64,000 bases of DNA from Nitrosarchaeum koreense MY1 (GCF_000220175.1 NZ_AFPU01000001.1:591512-655511), one strand, 5' to 3'; positions 32,827 through 42,430 are shown, numbered from the stretch's first letter. A program made the numbers and translations. The notes: generated by a model from the sequence alone, not told the origin.

Positions 32827-34194
32827 CTATCGTTTTAATTTTGGATTGACAATAGAATCTAGAGCATTTCCTATAAAGACAAAAGCAAGTCCTGTTATTG
32901 CAATCATCACTCCTGGAGGCAATATCCACCACCATAATCCTCTGGATGCTGCACCATACACATTAGCATCATGTAAAATTTGACCCCATGTAGGAAAAGA
33001 TGGATCACCTAATCCTAGAAAACTTAATCCTGCCTCTGTAGTGATTGCAGCAGGCACCGATATGGCTATGCTAGCAAAAGCATATGGCAATAACTGTGGC
33101 AAAATATGTCTTAGTACAATTTTTGAATCCTTTTGCCCCATCATGATTGCAGCTTCGACATATCCTCTAGTTTTGATTTGCAACGACATGCTTCTTGCAA
33201 CTTTCGCTATTCCCACCCAACCAAACACCATCAAAAATCCCACCAACACGAAAATACTGTTGCTTATAGTAACTGATAGAATAATCAGGAAAGGAAGTGC
33301 TGGTAGGGCATAGATTACATCGTTAAATCTCATCATTACTTCATCTGTTTTTTTACCTCTATAGCCTGCATAAACTCCGTAAAGTAAACCCATTACAACT
33401 GATGCAATAGATACCACAAGTCCTATGAAAAGTGCCAAAGGGGTTCCCCATAGTAAGCCCACTGCCAAATCTCTTCTCAGCTCATCTGTTCCCATTATTC
33501 CAAATGCTTTACCGCCTATGATTAGTTTAGACTCTTGAATTTTGTTTTCTGAATTGTTGCCATACATCTTTATTAAAAAAATATAATTTCCTTTTAGGAT
33601 CTCTTGTTTTTCTGCTTTAGAAAAAACAATGTCTTCTGCAGATAAATTATTTAAAGAAAACAAAAACTTGTCTGATTGTAGGATAAGATTTTTTTTAATT
33701 GAATCATCTGTTGAAAATACTCTTTCACTGTGGATGGAATTAGAATCTAAATTTGGCAATGACGTTGATAATAATTTTAGATGAATTCCATCAGGTCGTA
33801 TTACATCCATTTGCAATAATGTTGATCCTGAATATTTTGCAGAAAATTCGTAGATGAAATCATTTGGAAAATCATCATAGTCGAAATTTATCCCAAATTG
33901 GTGATATGTAACTGATATGTTTTCTGCAGTATCATAGTTTATTTTTGGTGATTCTAAAATTTTATGTTCTGGAATCTTTTCACTCAGAAACAAATTAACC
34001 CAAACTGGAATGGCAACTTTGGGATACGAAATCCAACTTCCTGGATTATTCCATTCTTTAAAAGTTTCAACTGGAATTGTAATTACTGCTATAATTGAAG
34101 TTAAAATTAAAATTAATAGTATGACAATTCCTGTAATTCCTATTTTATTTTTAAAAAATTCCTCTTTGATCTCTGTTGGAGTGATACTGCTCAT
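32827..34194 (-). CDS. ABC transporter permease, DppC/OppC-like, with large insertion
   Basis: The 455-residue protein has the C-terminal permease domain with the EAA loop (GYVEAAIMMGQKDSKIVLRHILPQLLP) and the SFLGLGDPSFPTWG signature of peptide/nickel permeases. Between TM1 (about 15-38) and the permease core lies an extra extracytoplasmic region of roughly 150-190 residues. Usual DppC proteins are about 300 residues. The gene overlaps its DppB partner by 4 bp. No solute-binding protein or ATPase gene is near, so these must come from elsewhere. Confidence 0.85.
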   Translation of the reverse strand: MSSITPTEIKEEFFKNKIGITGIVILLILILTSIIAVITIPVETFKEWNNPGSWISYPKVAIPVWVNLFLSEKIPEHKILESPKINYDTAENISVTYHQFGINFDYDDFPNDFIYEFSAKYSGSTLLQMDVIRPDGIHLKLLSTSLPNLDSNSIHSERVFSTDDSIKKNLILQSDKFLFSLNNLSAEDIVFSKAEKQEILKGNYIFLIKMYGNNSENKIQESKLIIGGKAFGIMGTDELRRDLAVGLLWGTPLALFIGLVVSIASVVMGLLYGVYAGYRGKKTDEVMMRFNDVIYALPALPFLIILSVTISNSIFVLVGFLMVFGWVGIAKVARSMSLQIKTRGYVEAAIMMGQKDSKIVLRHILPQLLPYAFASIAISVPAAITTEAGLSFLGLGDPSFPTWGQILHDANVYGAASRGLWWWILPPGVMIAITGLAFVFIGNALDSIVNPKLKR

Positions 34195-35243
34195 CCTACT
34201 CTCACTCTGGGATCAAAGTATCCATACAGTAAATCTGCCACAAAAATACTAATTAGAAAAAAAACTGTCAAGATGTAAGTAGCGCCAATAATTATTGGCA
34301 GATCCATTACTGTAATTGCTTCAAAATATAATCTGCCCATGCCTGGCCAGTCAAAAACAGCCTCAGTGATTATCGCCCCTCCAAGGGAACCTGATAGACT
34401 TAACGCAAGAATAGTGACTATTGGTGGGGCGGCATTTTTTAGAGCATGAGAATAGATTATTTTTTTCTGATCAACTCCGATTGTCTTTTTTGCAATAATG
34501 AAATCTTCTTGCATAATTCCTACTATGAAATTTCTTACAAGATATGCCCACGACCCAAACCCAATCATTACAATTGTGATTAATGGTAATGTCATGTGAT
34601 ACAGTAATGATCCGATGTAATTTGGGTCTGATGATGGAATTAGTGGTGTTGCCCTTGCAGGAAAAATTTGATACACAAATGAAAACAAGAATATCATTAG
34701 CATTCCTATCCACCACACAGGAAAACTAGAACTGATAACTGCAAAACTTGATGTCAATCTATCTATAACTGAACCAACTCTACTTCCTGAAAATGCTCCA
34801 AGGAAGATACCGATTACAGAAATTATGATCGTTGCAGTTGTAAACAATAAGATTGTTCGAGGAAGTTTTTCTAAAATTATTTCTTTGACATCTGATGATC
34901 CTGAATCGCTAGTTAGAAAAGTTGCACGACCAAAGTCCAAAGTAAGTATCTTGTACATTGTTAATCCTATTCTTTGTGGTGAATACCACGGTTCATCTAA
35001 CCCTAGAGTCTTGATTCTCTGTTCAATTTGCATTTGAACAAACGACTCAAATTCATCTACAGACGAAAAACTTTCAGAAATTTTAGGATTTTCAGTTATT
35101 TCAGATCTTACTTGAAACACAACTCCTTGTTTTAGGATGCTGTCCATGTTTGATCCTACTAGAAGAACTGTGATGAGTAGTGTAATCATTAACACCCCAA
35201 ACATTGTAATTAATCGAGTGCCAACATATCTCTTCAAAGTCAA
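34191..35243 (-). CDS. ABC transporter permease, DppB/OppB-like
   Basis: This 350-residue protein has six predicted TM helices, an N-terminal MTLKRYVGTRLITMFGVLMI typical of DppB, the WW(I)GM stretch, and the EAA-loop region (MQEDFIIAKKTIGVDQKKII). Together with DppC it forms the membrane channel of a peptide-, nickel- or other solute importer. The start is TTG at 35243. Translation is coupled to dppC by an ATGA overlap. Confidence 0.85.
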   Translation of the reverse strand: MTLKRYVGTRLITMFGVLMITLLITVLLVGSNMDSILKQGVVFQVRSEITENPKISESFSSVDEFESFVQMQIEQRIKTLGLDEPWYSPQRIGLTMYKILTLDFGRATFLTSDSGSSDVKEIILEKLPRTILLFTTATIIISVIGIFLGAFSGSRVGSVIDRLTSSFAVISSSFPVWWIGMLMIFLFSFVYQIFPARATPLIPSSDPNYIGSLLYHMTLPLITIVMIGFGSWAYLVRNFIVGIMQEDFIIAKKTIGVDQKKIIYSHALKNAAPPIVTILALSLSGSLGGAIITEAVFDWPGMGRLYFEAITVMDLPIIIGATYILTVFFLISIFVADLLYGYFDPRVRVG

Positions 35244-35331
35244 TAATCAGAAATGGTGAACTCAGTTTATAATAATTGCAGTATGGTAATTTGAAAAAAA
35301 TTCTAATTTAGTACTATACTCTATACCTTAT

Positions 35332-35634
35332 ATGGTAAAAAATGACTCATTTGACCCTGACAGGCTTGTATTAACTAAAAATGAAATTCTTGCTTTTTGT
35401 GATAAAGTCATAGAAAAATGGAATAAAGAACCAAGTAAAAACGCTAATAATATTCTGGCAATGACTGCCGTTAAGGCAAGTATTGTTTGGACTGATGAAG
35501 ATTCACTCAAAGCAATATGGAGTGAAATAATCAGTTGGGTTTTTGAATTACTTTATGAGAATGCTTTATCTCAAGGTAAAATTGATGACATTGACTGGTC
35601 TAGCGTTATGAAAAAATTAAAGAATAAAAAATAA
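35332..35634 (+). CDS. hypothetical helical protein
   Basis: The 100-residue protein is soluble, helical and Lys/Trp-rich (VIEKWNKEPSKNANNILAMT; KASIVWTDEDSLKAIWSEII), without recognised motifs. A TATA-like cttatat lies just before the ATG. It is followed after 18 bp by the SWIM gene. Confidence 0.6.
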   Translation: MVKNDSFDPDRLVLTKNEILAFCDKVIEKWNKEPSKNANNILAMTAVKASIVWTDEDSLKAIWSEIISWVFELLYENALSQGKIDDIDWSSVMKKLKNKK

Positions 35635-35652
35635 CTATATTGTAATTATGTT

Positions 35653-35892
35653 GTGAGTGCAAGTACAATACGAAAGGCCAAAAAACTAGTTGAAAGTGGT
35701 GGTATAGTTAAAGTCGATGACGACCTTTATCAAATTAAGTCATCATCTAATCCAGAAAAATCTTACTTTGTGACATCTGATACTTGTGAATGCCCTGGAT
35801 TCAAAAATTTCTACAAATTTCATCATGGTAAGGGTCTAAAGGCCAACTGTTCTCATTTGGAAGCAATACGAATTTTCAAAGAAAAATCTTAG
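35653..35892 (+). CDS. SWIM zinc-finger microprotein
   Basis: This 79-residue protein has the SWIM pattern CxCx(n)CxH: CECPGF ... NCSH (about residues 44-69), after two short beta strands (VDDDLYQIKSSS). SWIM domains bind DNA or protein partners in recombination and ubiquitin pathways. It starts with GTG and is probably in an operon with the gene before it. Confidence 0.75.
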   Translation: MSASTIRKAKKLVESGGIVKVDDDLYQIKSSSNPEKSYFVTSDTCECPGFKNFYKFHHGKGLKANCSHLEAIRIFKEKS

Positions 35893-35908
35893 AATTAAAT
35901 AAAAATTG

Positions 35909-36076
35909 TTATACGCAACAAATAGCTTTTTTGAAACTTTCTGAATCTCTTTCAAAATTGCATTCTTTGCATACTTGCCAACTTCTTTTTTTCAATATTG
36001 AAAAAGATGCATCATAGCTTACTGAATACATCTTTCCTCCGCAAGAAGGGCATTGTAGTGGTATGTCTATCTTCAT
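35909..36076 (-). CDS. zinc-ribbon microprotein
   Basis: From the ATG at 36076 the 55-residue protein has QCPSCGGKM and QVCKECNFE, a four-Cys ribbon, and ends ICCV. The frame upstream to 36130 adds a hydrophobic stretch without support. It lies downstream of the secreted-protein gene at 36140. Confidence 0.65.
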   Translation of the reverse strand: MKIDIPLQCPSCGGKMYSVSYDASFSILKKRSWQVCKECNFERDSESFKKAICCV

Positions 36077-36139
36077 TGATGATGTTATTGCCTTTTTAAT
36101 TATAAGGCACGCGTAGAACTGATAAATCATCCATAAAAT

Positions 36140-37225
36140 TCAGTTTTTAGGATTTACTTGAATAATTCGATTCCCGTCTACTAAAAATTCTATAATTGTT
36201 CCATTGATGTTTACAAAAAATGACGCTCCGCTATTTCCAACCTGCACGTTCATTCCGGCGATATTTGTATTGATGGTATCGTTTTTCTCTTCTGTTGTTT
36301 CATCTGGTAATTGTTCAGTACTGTTAGTTGGTATGATTATGTCTTCTGGTAATATCTCTTCTTCAATATTATAGCCAAACTCTTCTATGGTCTGTCTTGA
36401 AATGGTAGTTTTTTCTAGATATGCTCTATTTGCTTCTTCTTGGGTTCCGCCATTTTCAAGAATGTTTTTTCTGATCTGCTGTGCTTCATCAAATATGTTT
36501 TTGGTGAAATTCATCTGGCTTACAATTGTGTCTCTAACTACAGGATCTAAATTTTTAACATAATCATCATACTTGTATCCTGAAAACACACCAGAACCAG
36601 GATCTAACTCTTCTATTTCCTTTAAGAGTAGATCCTCTGAAATTTTTGTTTGTTCTTTGATGAATTTTTGCTCTTCTAACATTTTTTCAGCTATCTTCTT
36701 TTCTGAAATAAATTCTTGTAATAATTTCTGGTAATGTGAGTATAAAATAAAACCTATGGGATCTTTTTCAAAATCAGACGATTTTGCATTAAGATATCTT
36801 ATTGCTTCTGGGGTTGAAAGTTTTTCTTCAATTACTGATGTTGTAGTTAATTCTCCTCTGACCTGAAATTCTGTATTTGCAATGCCTGTTTTTCCGTCAG
36901 ACGAAGTTGCTTTGATACTGACGATATATGTTCCTGGCATTCTATCATAGTGGCTAAGTTGAACGTTATACTCTCCTAGCTCGTTTGTGGTTGTAAACAA
37001 AGAATCATACTTTGTACTGATATGAACCTGAACATCTTTTACTGGATTTGATGCATGGTCGGTAATCCTGCCTGAAATTATTGGTGCATCTCCTGGCAAT
37101 ATCTTTGGATTGTCAACGCTTGATTGAATTATGAGGCTCCACAATGCTGCATCTGAGGCTGGAATGAGCATGCTTAATGCAAATATTGAAAATAAACCAA
37201 CGATGATAGCCTTGTTTTTGAACAC
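36140..37225 (-). CDS. secreted protein with Ig-like/CarboxypepD-reg-like domain and helical region
   Basis: This 361-residue protein has a signal peptide (about 1-27, ending SDAALW) and a regulatory beta-sandwich domain (about 40-125; ISGRITDHASNPVKDVQVHI ... ELGEYNVQL). A long helical region (about 140-290) contains NGGTQEEANRAYLEKT, and a beta end follows. The NGGxxxEAxxAY segment is shared with the divergent gene at 37408. It starts with GTG. An envelope role is likely. Confidence 0.65.
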   Translation of the reverse strand: MFKNKAIIVGLFSIFALSMLIPASDAALWSLIIQSSVDNPKILPGDAPIISGRITDHASNPVKDVQVHISTKYDSLFTTTNELGEYNVQLSHYDRMPGTYIVSIKATSSDGKTGIANTEFQVRGELTTTSVIEEKLSTPEAIRYLNAKSSDFEKDPIGFILYSHYQKLLQEFISEKKIAEKMLEEQKFIKEQTKISEDLLLKEIEELDPGSGVFSGYKYDDYVKNLDPVVRDTIVSQMNFTKNIFDEAQQIRKNILENGGTQEEANRAYLEKTTISRQTIEEFGYNIEEEILPEDIIIPTNSTEQLPDETTEEKNDTINTNIAGMNVQVGNSGASFFVNINGTIIEFLVDGNRIIQVNPKN

Positions 37226-37407
37226 AATGACGATTCTAAACTCTGTTGATAAAACAAAGAATAAAGAAAATCTTGCCAGTATGTAATTTTATTTGAGCCA
37301 ATTTGATTCTTTTTTAATAAAATATGTTGTTTTCACAATAATTTTCGGAATGTGCTTAGATGATTCTTTGTTTGATCATTTTTTAGTAGCATTTGTGCGA
37401 ATTGTTT

Positions 37408-38868
37408 ATGTATCATCATTTTTTGATTCAGGCATTGGTGCCTAGGTTTACTTTTACAGTATTATTTATTTTGGGTGCATCGCTAGCCATTCAATTAGCT
37501 TATGCACAATCAGATAATGATGCTCCAACAAGTGATCAAATCACACTATCCAAAGACTTGGCAAATAATCCTGTTGCACAAGATATACTTAAAAAAATAG
37601 AACAGACTAAAAAATGGATAAAAGAACTTGAAGACAGAAAATATGAAGATCTGAAAGCCAAAGAAGAACTTGAAACAAAAAGAGCACAAGCACTTGAAAA
37701 ACTAAATCAAGATCTTAAAGAATGGGAGGCATTATGGGAATATTATTCTCCAAGAAACTCGTTTTCAAGATTTGTAGATACCGTACAAGATACTCCTGTT
37801 AAGGAAGTCTTTTGGGACCAATTTGAATTTCATCAAATGAAAGTAGATGCAGGTAGAGAGGCACTCAAAATAGTTATTGCAAACGGTGGTTCACTAAGTG
37901 AAGCACGTCAAGCATATCATCTTGCAGCTGAGACAAAACGAATTGAGTTAATTGAAGCAAATAGTATTTTTAATGTAAATCATAACTTGGCATATTATAA
38001 TCAACAAATTTTATTTAACAAAAATGGACAATTCATTGATACACCAATTACCGGTGAACAACTTAGAGAATATTATGAAGATTACAGAACAAATCCTGCA
38101 TATCTGAAAGCAAATCCCGACGATGTAATATCTTGGGAAGATTTGGGAAAGACAACTCCTGATACTGAGTGTAGACAAGGCTCTGTTGTTGTGTACAGAT
38201 ATCATGCAAGTGACTATGTTTGTGTTTCAATGAATACTGCAGAGATGTGGATTCGTCATGGAATGGGTGAGATTTCTGGAGGTTCAACTCAATCAAATGA
38301 AAACTCAGTGACACCACTAACGAAATGTGATGAAGGATTTACTGTAGTATATGCATTAGAATCTGGCAAGTATTCTTGTATATTACAAGAAACAGCAGAA
38401 TTATGGATAACTCAGGGAATAGCAGAAAAACATAATCCTGAATCCTACATCTTAGACCAGATTAAAGACAAGGATGTATCTCTTACAATAATCGAAGTCA
38501 ATCAAAAAATACAAGGATTCTACGATGACCTTGCCTTAAAACAAGCAGAACTTAAAACACAATTTGATAAAAAATACGATGATGCTTTGTTACAATCAAA
38601 ACTAGACGAAAAGAATGCCATAAAGGATCACAGTGAACGACCAAACATGTCCAAAGAAGAACTAAGCAACAAAATCATCCAAATAAGAAAACAATATGAT
38701 TCAACTAAAGATAATATCATGCAAGAAAAACTAGATGCACTAAAGGAACTAGACAAAATAACTGATAAACATCTAGAAGAGTTTGCCCAAACATACGAAC
38801 TTGATCCCTATGTCCAAGTGGTATGGAATTCTCAATTCTTAAAATATGAAGCAGTAAAGAAAAACTAA
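37408..38868 (+). CDS. secreted coiled-coil protein
   Basis: From the ATG at 37408 the 486-residue protein has a signal peptide (ending LAYAQSD) and helical coiled-coil blocks (about 45-110 and 360-460). Between them lie two copies of a small module with Cys pairs and WI(R/T)xG(M/I) (about 240-340: ECRQGSVVVYRYHASDYVCV; KCDEGFTVVYALESGKYSCI). It shares NGG(S)xxEAxxAY with its divergent neighbour. It is probably a surface or periplasm-like structural protein. Confidence 0.65.
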   Translation: MYHHFLIQALVPRFTFTVLFILGASLAIQLAYAQSDNDAPTSDQITLSKDLANNPVAQDILKKIEQTKKWIKELEDRKYEDLKAKEELETKRAQALEKLNQDLKEWEALWEYYSPRNSFSRFVDTVQDTPVKEVFWDQFEFHQMKVDAGREALKIVIANGGSLSEARQAYHLAAETKRIELIEANSIFNVNHNLAYYNQQILFNKNGQFIDTPITGEQLREYYEDYRTNPAYLKANPDDVISWEDLGKTTPDTECRQGSVVVYRYHASDYVCVSMNTAEMWIRHGMGEISGGSTQSNENSVTPLTKCDEGFTVVYALESGKYSCILQETAELWITQGIAEKHNPESYILDQIKDKDVSLTIIEVNQKIQGFYDDLALKQAELKTQFDKKYDDALLQSKLDEKNAIKDHSERPNMSKEELSNKIIQIRKQYDSTKDNIMQEKLDALKELDKITDKHLEEFAQTYELDPYVQVVWNSQFLKYEAVKKN

Positions 38869-38944
38869 ATTCTCCATATTATTTTAAGCAATATTAAATA
38901 AAAAAATAGAATATGTTTAAAATTCCATAACGCAAAATATTTTT

Positions 38945-39391
38945 GTGAATCTTTCCATAGTAAAAGCTACTGAAACGGACATTCCAATTATTCTTGAATT
39001 ACTTTATGAGTTAGAGAGGCCAACTCCGATCGATGATAAAGAAATCAAAGTATTCCAAAATAAAATTAAAGATTATTTTTCAGATCCTCAGAAGATAATA
39101 TTGTTGGCAAAGCAAGGTTTCAAACCCGTAGGACTTGTTAGCGTTATTTTTCTACGACGTTTAAACCGAGTAAAACTAGAGATGTACATCCCTGAATTAA
39201 TAGTCACAAAAGAGTATAGGAACACAGGTATTGGCAAAAAACTAATTGAACATTGTGTCATCCTTGCAAAAAAGAAAGACTGCTATAGAATAAGACTGGA
39301 GTCTGGAAATCAAAGAAAAGAATCTCATTTATTTTACAAAAATCTTGGATTTGAGCAGTCTTCGTTGTCTTTTTCTATGAATATCCGTTGA
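38945..39391 (+). CDS. GNAT family N-acetyltransferase
   Basis: This 148-residue protein has the GNAT fold: VKATETDIPIILELL at the start, the acetyl-CoA site ELIVTKEYRNTGIGKKLIEH (about residues 82-101), and the C-terminal HLFYKNLGFE. The acceptor substrate is unknown. It starts with GTG. Confidence 0.85.
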   Translation: MNLSIVKATETDIPIILELLYELERPTPIDDKEIKVFQNKIKDYFSDPQKIILLAKQGFKPVGLVSVIFLRRLNRVKLEMYIPELIVTKEYRNTGIGKKLIEHCVILAKKKDCYRIRLESGNQRKESHLFYKNLGFEQSSLSFSMNIR

Positions 39392-39465
39392 GAAGTATGT
39401 GTTTTAGCTTGCCACCAATTTTTTTTGACTAGCCCTCTAAAACATATTTTTTGGAATTTGATTTG

Positions 39466-40158
39466 ATGCTAATTAAAATAATCGTAATAGCCTCGATTCT
39501 TGCTTTGGGCATATTTTTAATCACTGAAAACAATGGCGTATATTCTAGCTCTGAAGTCATCGACTCTGTAAAAGAACATGCAAATACGCTGGAAGAAAAA
39601 ACTAGCGAATCTGTTGAGACCGGTATTGGATTCATGAAAACAGTTGATGAAACTGGAGGTAAAATTAGCACTCAGATAAATAATGCTAAAGAATCAGCAA
39701 AAGAATCTACAAAAGAAATATCTGAAAAAATATCTAACCTTAATCCTCTAAACAAAGATGATTCTTCTAAAGATATCACGCCAGAAGAATCTCCTGACCA
39801 ATCTCCTACTGTGAACGGTGGTCCAAATAATGGAGAAATTCAATTCAACTATGACGGTTCCCCAATTTATGAAAATCTGTCACTATCTATGATTCAACAA
39901 TCAAATGGTGATGTTTTATTGGAATATGTAGATGCTACTGGAAATACAAAAAGTGCTAATGTGATCATTAGAACTAATGACGTCACAATTTTCTCTGGAA
40001 CTTTTTTTACTTCCAATTTTAAGACTATAATTAATGATATCTCTAAAACAACATACCATGTAGATATTACAGTTGATCATAAGGACTATGGAATTGTAAG
40101 TTCTACATTTAATTCTAATAATATAGATTCTAAAGTTGATGGTGTATTTCAGTCATGA
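39466..40158 (+). CDS. membrane-anchored extracytoplasmic protein
   Basis: From the ATG at 39466 the 230-residue protein has an N-terminal TM anchor (about 2-20), a helical Lys/Glu/Ser-rich stalk (about 25-90), a Pro/Ser/Asp linker and a C-terminal beta domain (about 125-230). No family is recognised. It is probably surface-exposed. Confidence 0.6.
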   Translation: MLIKIIVIASILALGIFLITENNGVYSSSEVIDSVKEHANTLEEKTSESVETGIGFMKTVDETGGKISTQINNAKESAKESTKEISEKISNLNPLNKDDSSKDITPEESPDQSPTVNGGPNNGEIQFNYDGSPIYENLSLSMIQQSNGDVLLEYVDATGNTKSANVIIRTNDVTIFSGTFFTSNFKTIINDISKTTYHVDITVDHKDYGIVSSTFNSNNIDSKVDGVFQS

Positions 40159-40189
40159 TTGTATTTATACAAAATTAATTAGTAACTAA

Positions 40190-40416
40190 TATGATAAAAC
40201 TTTAGAATCAAAAACGTTTGCTGATATTTTCGAGAAAAGCATTAAACAGTTCACTAATAATCCAGAACCTTTTTTGCCACTTGTAATCAAATTTTTTCGA
40301 TGGGACCATATTGGAATGAACATGTGAAGAAATTTACTGATAATTCTCAACAAACTTTAATTTTTTTTATGCCTATTTTCTGTGCTAACCCGTTTTGTTG
40401 GCAGTTTTTACAATAA
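40190..40416 (+). pseudogene. possible frameshifted gene remnant
   Basis: Two frames read as protein but neither forms a gene. 40190-40327 encodes SKTFADIFEKSIKQFTNNPE and on, without a start codon. 40300-40416 continues in another frame with MGPYWNEHVKKFTDNSQQTL and then turns to low-quality sequence. The switch lies at a run of T (about 40292). This looks like a decayed small helical protein with at least one indel. Confidence 0.4.
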
Positions 40417-40438
40417 TCCCAATTCCATTGTCTGAAAA

Positions 40439-41395
40439 ATGGACATATTATTAAAAATCTATAAATATTATGATCTTAGCCGATATGACGTGCACATTAC
40501 TATTTTAGCTGTTTTGATACTCTCTCTAACCATAACTTTGTCATTTGCCGATACTTCTTTTGGAGAAAAAGAAATCAAATGCATTAACTGTGTGCAAATT
40601 CCCTCTTACGAAATTGATCTATACAAAGAGATTTTCCCATTGACTGTTTGGACTGATTCACACACTTATGATCATTTTTCAACTATTACCGCAACTGGAT
40701 ATTTGAAACCACAAAACACAGTTGCACCAATCTTAGTTGTTGTAACTAATCCTATAGGAAACATAGTGACCATACAGCAAATAACTCCTGATGCTGATGG
40801 TAATTTCTCTTTCAAACTAAACACAGAAAGTCCTCTGTGGTCTAAAGATGGAGAATATATCTTAAAAGTTCAAAGCGGTACTGAAACCCGACAATTCAAA
40901 ACTAATTTTACTCTAGTTCCGTCTTTAACTGGAAGCGTTAACAAATGTACTGTAGATAGTATTTCAGTTACTGCAAATAATGGCAGAATTTATTGCATTC
41001 CATATTCGATATCTGATGGTCTTGTAAGTACAACTAAAGGAAAATTAAATTCTGATACTAAAACAATGACTCTGGATATCAAAGGACAAAACATTGGTAC
41101 TATCACACTTGATATTCCAAGATATATTTTGGATTCAAAATCTCCTGCAGGTAGTGATTCTTCTTTTGTTGTAATGGCTAATGGTGAAATGATAGAGTAT
41201 GAAGAATTAGAAAGTGATTCTGATTCTAGACAAATAAAATTGGATTATCAAATAGGTGACAAAGTTTCATTTGAGATTGTAGGAACACACATCATTCCTG
41301 AATTTGGCTCCATTGCTCTTTTGATTCTTGTTGCTTCAATAATGTCTATTTTGATTGTAGGCAAGTCTTTTTCAAATAGATTGGTCAAATTCTAA
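40439..41395 (+). CDS. secreted protein with PEFG C-terminal sorting signal
   Basis: This 318-residue protein has an N-terminal signal (about 15-36), a CINC pair, a beta-sandwich domain (about 60-160; GYLKPQNTVAPILVVVTNP) and a second beta domain. It ends with IIPEFGSIALLILVASIMSI and a basic tail: the PEFG-type tripartite signal also seen at 9728. Predicted to be exported and sorted by an archaeosortase not in this window. Confidence 0.8.
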   Translation: MDILLKIYKYYDLSRYDVHITILAVLILSLTITLSFADTSFGEKEIKCINCVQIPSYEIDLYKEIFPLTVWTDSHTYDHFSTITATGYLKPQNTVAPILVVVTNPIGNIVTIQQITPDADGNFSFKLNTESPLWSKDGEYILKVQSGTETRQFKTNFTLVPSLTGSVNKCTVDSISVTANNGRIYCIPYSISDGLVSTTKGKLNSDTKTMTLDIKGQNIGTITLDIPRYILDSKSPAGSDSSFVVMANGEMIEYEELESDSDSRQIKLDYQIGDKVSFEIVGTHIIPEFGSIALLILVASIMSILIVGKSFSNRLVKF

Positions 41396-41442
41396 AACAC
41401 TGTCAAGTTCTTAAACAACGACCTTAAATCTACTATGGATAC

Positions 41443-42102
41443 ATGGATTTAGAAAAATTTCGTAACGATGTTTATGAAGTTACTGAAAAACTATCGAAAA
41501 ATTTGAAAGAATCAGATCTACCAAAGCTCAACTATGTTCGTCAACAATTAATTGAAATGTATCAAAAAAACCTTGTAAAAATTAATCACTCTGTTTTAGA
41601 GCTTATTTGTGCATCTACGTTGATTGCACGTGGACATTCAGTAGAAGTAGAAAAACAAATCTCTGATATCTTAGTATGTGATCTTTTTGGTAAAAAAGGA
41701 GATGGCAATACTATTATTGAAATCGAAACAGGATTTACCCCTCCTGATCATGCTCTGGATACAATTGATTATTTCACCGCAAGGATAATGAGTAAAATTG
41801 CTAGGTATAGTAAACACTGTACTAAATTTTCTCTGGCAACTCCAGTGATTGGTCTAGTTCCGATACCAAAAATTTTCCTCATGCCTCCAAATGCAAGAAA
41901 TGAGTCTGATGTGAAAAAAGTTAAAGATCTATGTGATCGATATTACAAAAACCCTCCAATTCAGTATTCTGATATTCTAAATGCACATTTGCATTCAATT
42001 TATTTAATAAATATCGACAAAGGATTTGCCAAGGAACTTGATCCTCAAGGATATGTGGATTTAACTCATAATCTACTTCAACGAAGTGAAATAGAGTACT
42101 GA
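41443..42102 (+). CDS. hypothetical protein with possible PD-(D/E)xK nuclease core
   Basis: This 219-residue soluble protein has an N-terminal helical region. A possible nuclease core follows: ISDILVCDLF (Asp) then GNTIIEIETG (ExE) at about 75-97, preceded by a helix ending ARGHSVEVE. This is the spacing of restriction-like folds, but the last catalytic Lys is not evident. The assignment is tentative. Confidence 0.5.
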   Translation: MDLEKFRNDVYEVTEKLSKNLKESDLPKLNYVRQQLIEMYQKNLVKINHSVLELICASTLIARGHSVEVEKQISDILVCDLFGKKGDGNTIIEIETGFTPPDHALDTIDYFTARIMSKIARYSKHCTKFSLATPVIGLVPIPKIFLMPPNARNESDVKKVKDLCDRYYKNPPIQYSDILNAHLHSIYLINIDKGFAKELDPQGYVDLTHNLLQRSEIEY

Positions 42103-42147
42103 CCCAAAATAGAAAAAATACAAATTCATCTTCATTTTAGTTCTAGT

Positions 42148-42282
42148 ATGATTTGTGCCGCATGTGAAACAAGAAAGCATTATGAATGCATTGACTGTAT
42201 AAATAATCATAAAACGCATCTTTGTCACTGCGACTGTCATGATGAAAATACAAAACCTCATCCTGTAGACAAGCCACATTAA
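42148..42282 (+). CDS. Cys/His-rich microprotein related to CxCxCH family
   Basis: This 44-residue protein has ICAAC, ECIDC and then LCHCDCH followed by a His/Pro-rich tail. The CxDCH end and the CIDC pair link it to the products at 13106 and 25471. At least seven Cys and six His suggest metal binding. Confidence 0.6.
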   Translation: MICAACETRKHYECIDCINNHKTHLCHCDCHDENTKPHPVDKPH

Positions 42283-42430
42283 TCTGGTATCATTAAAAGC
42301 GACTCATTTTTTTGAGCCTAAATATTAAAATTTCATCTTATTTTAACCATTGTAGATTTTTGAGGATCTTAAAACTGATCGTAAGAAACATCAAGATTCA
42401 TAAGGCAATAAAACATTCTATCGACAAATT

